From Nitrospinota bacterium (GTDB lineage: Bacteria; Nitrospinota; Nitrospinia; UBA9942): a stretch of 5,398 nucleotides of DNA. This document shows, one piece after another, positions 3,382 through 5,398 of this stretch. The stretch's first letter is position 1. The number at the start of each line of letters is the position of its first letter. The notes under the pieces were generated by a model, which did no database searches, was not told the DNA's origin, and saw only the letters and a list, made by a program, of their open reading frames with translations. A program made the position numbers and the translations under genes. The stretch is from contig JACRGN010000196.1 of assembly GCA_016234205.1 (NCBI GenBank), forward strand, positions 1 through 5,398. The letters run 5' to 3'.

Positions 3382-5398
3382 TCAGATTTTTTTCCTTCTG
3401 AATCTTTCCTGCACCACATCAAATATATCATAGGCAACAGGGACAACAATAAGTGTTAGAAAAAGTGATGTGAGAAGTCCGCCTATTGTTGCAATTGCCA
3501 TCGGGGCACGGGTTTCAGAACCTTCTCCAAAACCAATCGCTACAGGTATCATACCAAAAACCATTGCAATTGTGGTCATCAGTATCGGCCTCAGCCTGAC
3601 AGGTCCTGCCTTAAGGATTGCCTCTCTCCTCTCCATTCCCCTCCCCCTCAATGTATTTGTATAATCAACAAGGAGGATTGCATTCTTTTTCACAAGCCCC
3701 ATCAAAAGGACAAGCCCTATGAAACTGAAGACATTGAGTGTCTTGCCTGTCAATAAGAGTGCGGTAAATGCACCTATAAAAGAAAAAGGCATGGAAAGCA
3801 GAACTGTAATTGGATGTATAAAACTCTCAAACTGGGCAGCCAGTATCATATAGGCAAGAATAACTCCAAGCACCAATGCGAATATTAAATATTTAAACGA
3901 TTCACCCATGATATCTGCTATCCCTTTATATCTCCCTGAATAATCGGGAGGCAATACCTTCGCTGATATATTATCAAGCTCACCCTTAGCCTCGCCGAGG
4001 GGCTTCCCTTCAAGATTTGCAAACAGTGTTATAGCCCTCTGCCTGTCCACCCTGTTTATGACACTCGGGCCTCCCGCCTCCTGAATCATAACTATATTGG
4101 ATAACTCAACAAGCCTACCATCCCTTGACCTGACATACAATCTTCCAATATCATCGGGATTAGCCCTGTCCTCGGGATTTAGCCTTACCCTTACATCATA
4201 TCTCCTCCCCTTTGTCTCATCCTTGAACTTAGTTACATCCACCTCTCCCCCAATAAGAACATTTATGGTTTCTGCAATAGCCCTTATGTCAACATTAAGG
4301 TCTGCCGCCTTATCCCTGTCTATGTAAACCCTTACCTCAGGCTTCCCTGTCTCAAGAGATGTGTCAATATCAACTATCCCGGGGAGTTTTGAAAATTGGC
4401 TAACAATATCCCTTGTATAATCTCCAAGAATCTTTAAATCCCTCCCCCTTATACTGTACTGGATAGGCACCATCCTCTGCCCGCCGCCTATAAGAGATAT
4501 CTCCTCTGCAGAAGCCTTAAGTCCTGGTATCTGCCTCAGCTTTTTTCTCACCTCTGCCATTATCTGCTGCTGTTTTTTTCCCCTTTCCGCCTTCGGTTTA
4601 AGCCCGATAAACATTGAGCCCTTGTTTATCTCCCGTGTCATCCCGAATCCCTGTGCATAAAAAACAGTCATTATCTCAGGGATGCCCCTTAAATTATCCT
4701 CCGCCCTCTTAAACATCTTATCCACTTCATTAATGGAATAATCGGTGGGAGACTGCAGCCTCACAATAAACCTCCCCTGGTCCTCCGGAGGGACAAACTC
4801 CTTTCCAATAAATTTTGTCATGTAGAGGCTGAATATAAATATACCTGTTGCCAGAATTACTACAACAGCCCTGTGGTTAAGGGCAATTTGTAATAACCAC
4901 CTGTAAAACTCTTCAATTGCCTTATACCACCTGCCCGATTGGTGCTTCACAACCCCAGCCCCTCTGCCTTTCAGATACCTTGATGCCAGCATTGGAGTCA
5001 GAGTAAAAGATACAAATAATGACACCAGCACTGCAAATACCACAGTGAGTGAAAATTGCATAAAAAACCTCCCGATAATGCCCTTCATAAATGCAACGGG
5101 AAGAAATATTGCCACAATCGCAATAGTAGTAGCCATGACTGCAAGCCCTATCTCAGAGGTTGCTGCGGCGGCAGCCTCCATTGGCTTCATTCCCTCTTCA
5201 ATATGGCGGTATATATTTTCAATAACAATAATGGCATCGTCTATAAGTATTCCAACCGAAAGAGAGAGGGCAAGCATGGACATATTATTGAAGGTGAAGT
5301 CAAACATATTCATAATGGTAAATGTGGAAACGATAGAGGTCGGTATCGCAAGGGCGCTTATAATTGTAGTCCTGATATTTTTAAGAAAGAGGAATACT
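3382..5398 (-). CDS. RND-family efflux pump, inner-membrane permease (HAE-1-like), 5' end outside window
   Basis: Proton-driven inner-membrane pump of a tripartite efflux system (AcrB/MexB/MdtB class). The frame is open to the right edge: codons before the first in-window ATG (5313) read VFLFLKNIRTTIISALAIP, a conserved stretch before TM3, so that ATG is internal. The visible part is 671 residues. By comparison with AcrB about 350 N-terminal residues are missing, giving a normal total near 1020. In window numbering the TM4 motif GILIDDAIIVIEN carries Asp53-Asp54 (AcrB D407/D408), GLVKKNAILLVD carries Lys571 (K940), and RLRPILMT carries Arg601 and Thr608 (R971, T978), so the whole proton-relay set is intact. 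A large periplasmic porter/docking domain lies between TM6 and TM7 (about 195-500), and the last helices end at VPVAYDIFD. IDDAIIV rather than the DGAVV of metal pumps favours drug or amphiphile export over CzcA-type metals; the substrate is not determinable. The adaptor gene is expected upstream, beyond 5398. Confidence 0.95.
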   Translation of the reverse strand, partial: VFLFLKNIRTTIISALAIPTSIVSTFTIMNMFDFTFNNMSMLALSLSVGILIDDAIIVIENIYRHIEEGMKPMEAAAAATSEIGLAVMATTIAIVAIFLPVAFMKGIIGRFFMQFSLTVVFAVLVSLFVSFTLTPMLASRYLKGRGAGVVKHQSGRWYKAIEEFYRWLLQIALNHRAVVVILATGIFIFSLYMTKFIGKEFVPPEDQGRFIVRLQSPTDYSINEVDKMFKRAEDNLRGIPEIMTVFYAQGFGMTREINKGSMFIGLKPKAERGKKQQQIMAEVRKKLRQIPGLKASAEEISLIGGGQRMVPIQYSIRGRDLKILGDYTRDIVSQFSKLPGIVDIDTSLETGKPEVRVYIDRDKAADLNVDIRAIAETINVLIGGEVDVTKFKDETKGRRYDVRVRLNPEDRANPDDIGRLYVRSRDGRLVELSNIVMIQEAGGPSVINRVDRQRAITLFANLEGKPLGEAKGELDNISAKVLPPDYSGRYKGIADIMGESFKYLIFALVLGVILAYMILAAQFESFIHPITVLLSMPFSFIGAFTALLLTGKTLNVFSFIGLVLLMGLVKKNAILLVDYTNTLRGRGMERREAILKAGPVRLRPILMTTIAMVFGMIPVAIGFGEGSETRAPMAIATIGGLLTSLFLTLIVVPVAYDIFDVVQERFRRKKI

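Noticed and set aside
3470..3664. 64-codon plus-strand frame
   Set aside because: It is entirely antisense to the conserved RND C-terminal helices. Its composition mirrors that gene and it has no ribosome site.
4097..4327. 76-codon plus-strand frame
   Set aside because: It is antisense to the RND periplasmic domain, a shadow of the real gene.
5311..5313. ATG at 5313 (minus strand) as the start of the RND pump
   Set aside because: Twenty-eight further in-frame codons up to the edge encode conserved RND sequence. The protein would also be about 350 residues too short.

Overview
The window looks like a chromosomal piece of a Gram-negative (diderm), rather AT-rich bacterium. The diderm call rests on a TolC-type outer-membrane channel beside an RND inner-membrane pump. 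The many AGA/AGG arginine and ATA isoleucine codons, and the simple repeats in and between genes, remind me of uncultured subsurface lineages such as Nitrospirota. That taxonomic guess is weak and no marker gene supports it.

Left part (about 1-1620, plus strand): an accessory or defence-type segment. It opens with the 3' portion of a type I restriction-modification specificity gene (hsdS), whose 5' end lies outside the window. Forty bases later comes a broken remnant of a three-Cys-motif partner gene (tcmP family), with a clear 2-nt deletion and an early stop. A 128-bp inverted-repeat element follows. It has near-perfect 12-bp terminal repeats, two internal hairpins and a flanking 4-bp direct repeat (CGAG), so it is either a small non-autonomous transposable element or a structured leader RNA. 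It ends at the Shine-Dalgarno sequence of a 66-aa orphan gene with no recognisable function.

Right part (1618-5398, minus strand): a tripartite efflux system. An RND (HAE-1-like) pump, cut by the right edge, lies upstream of a TolC-family outer-membrane channel. The periplasmic adaptor is not visible and would be expected beyond the right edge. The 183-bp gap between pump and channel holds nested AT-rich inverted repeats, three ATTCGTG copies at exact 10-bp spacing, and a possible tolC promoter. The signal-peptide coding region of the tolC gene contains five perfect tandem copies of a heptamer, which could make the channel phase-variable.

The two parts meet tail to tail: the stop codons of the orphan gene and of tolC are separated by 2 bp. 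The most interesting items are the 128-bp element with its target-site-like flanks, the heptamer repeat in the channel gene, and the decayed tcmP gene beside hsdS.
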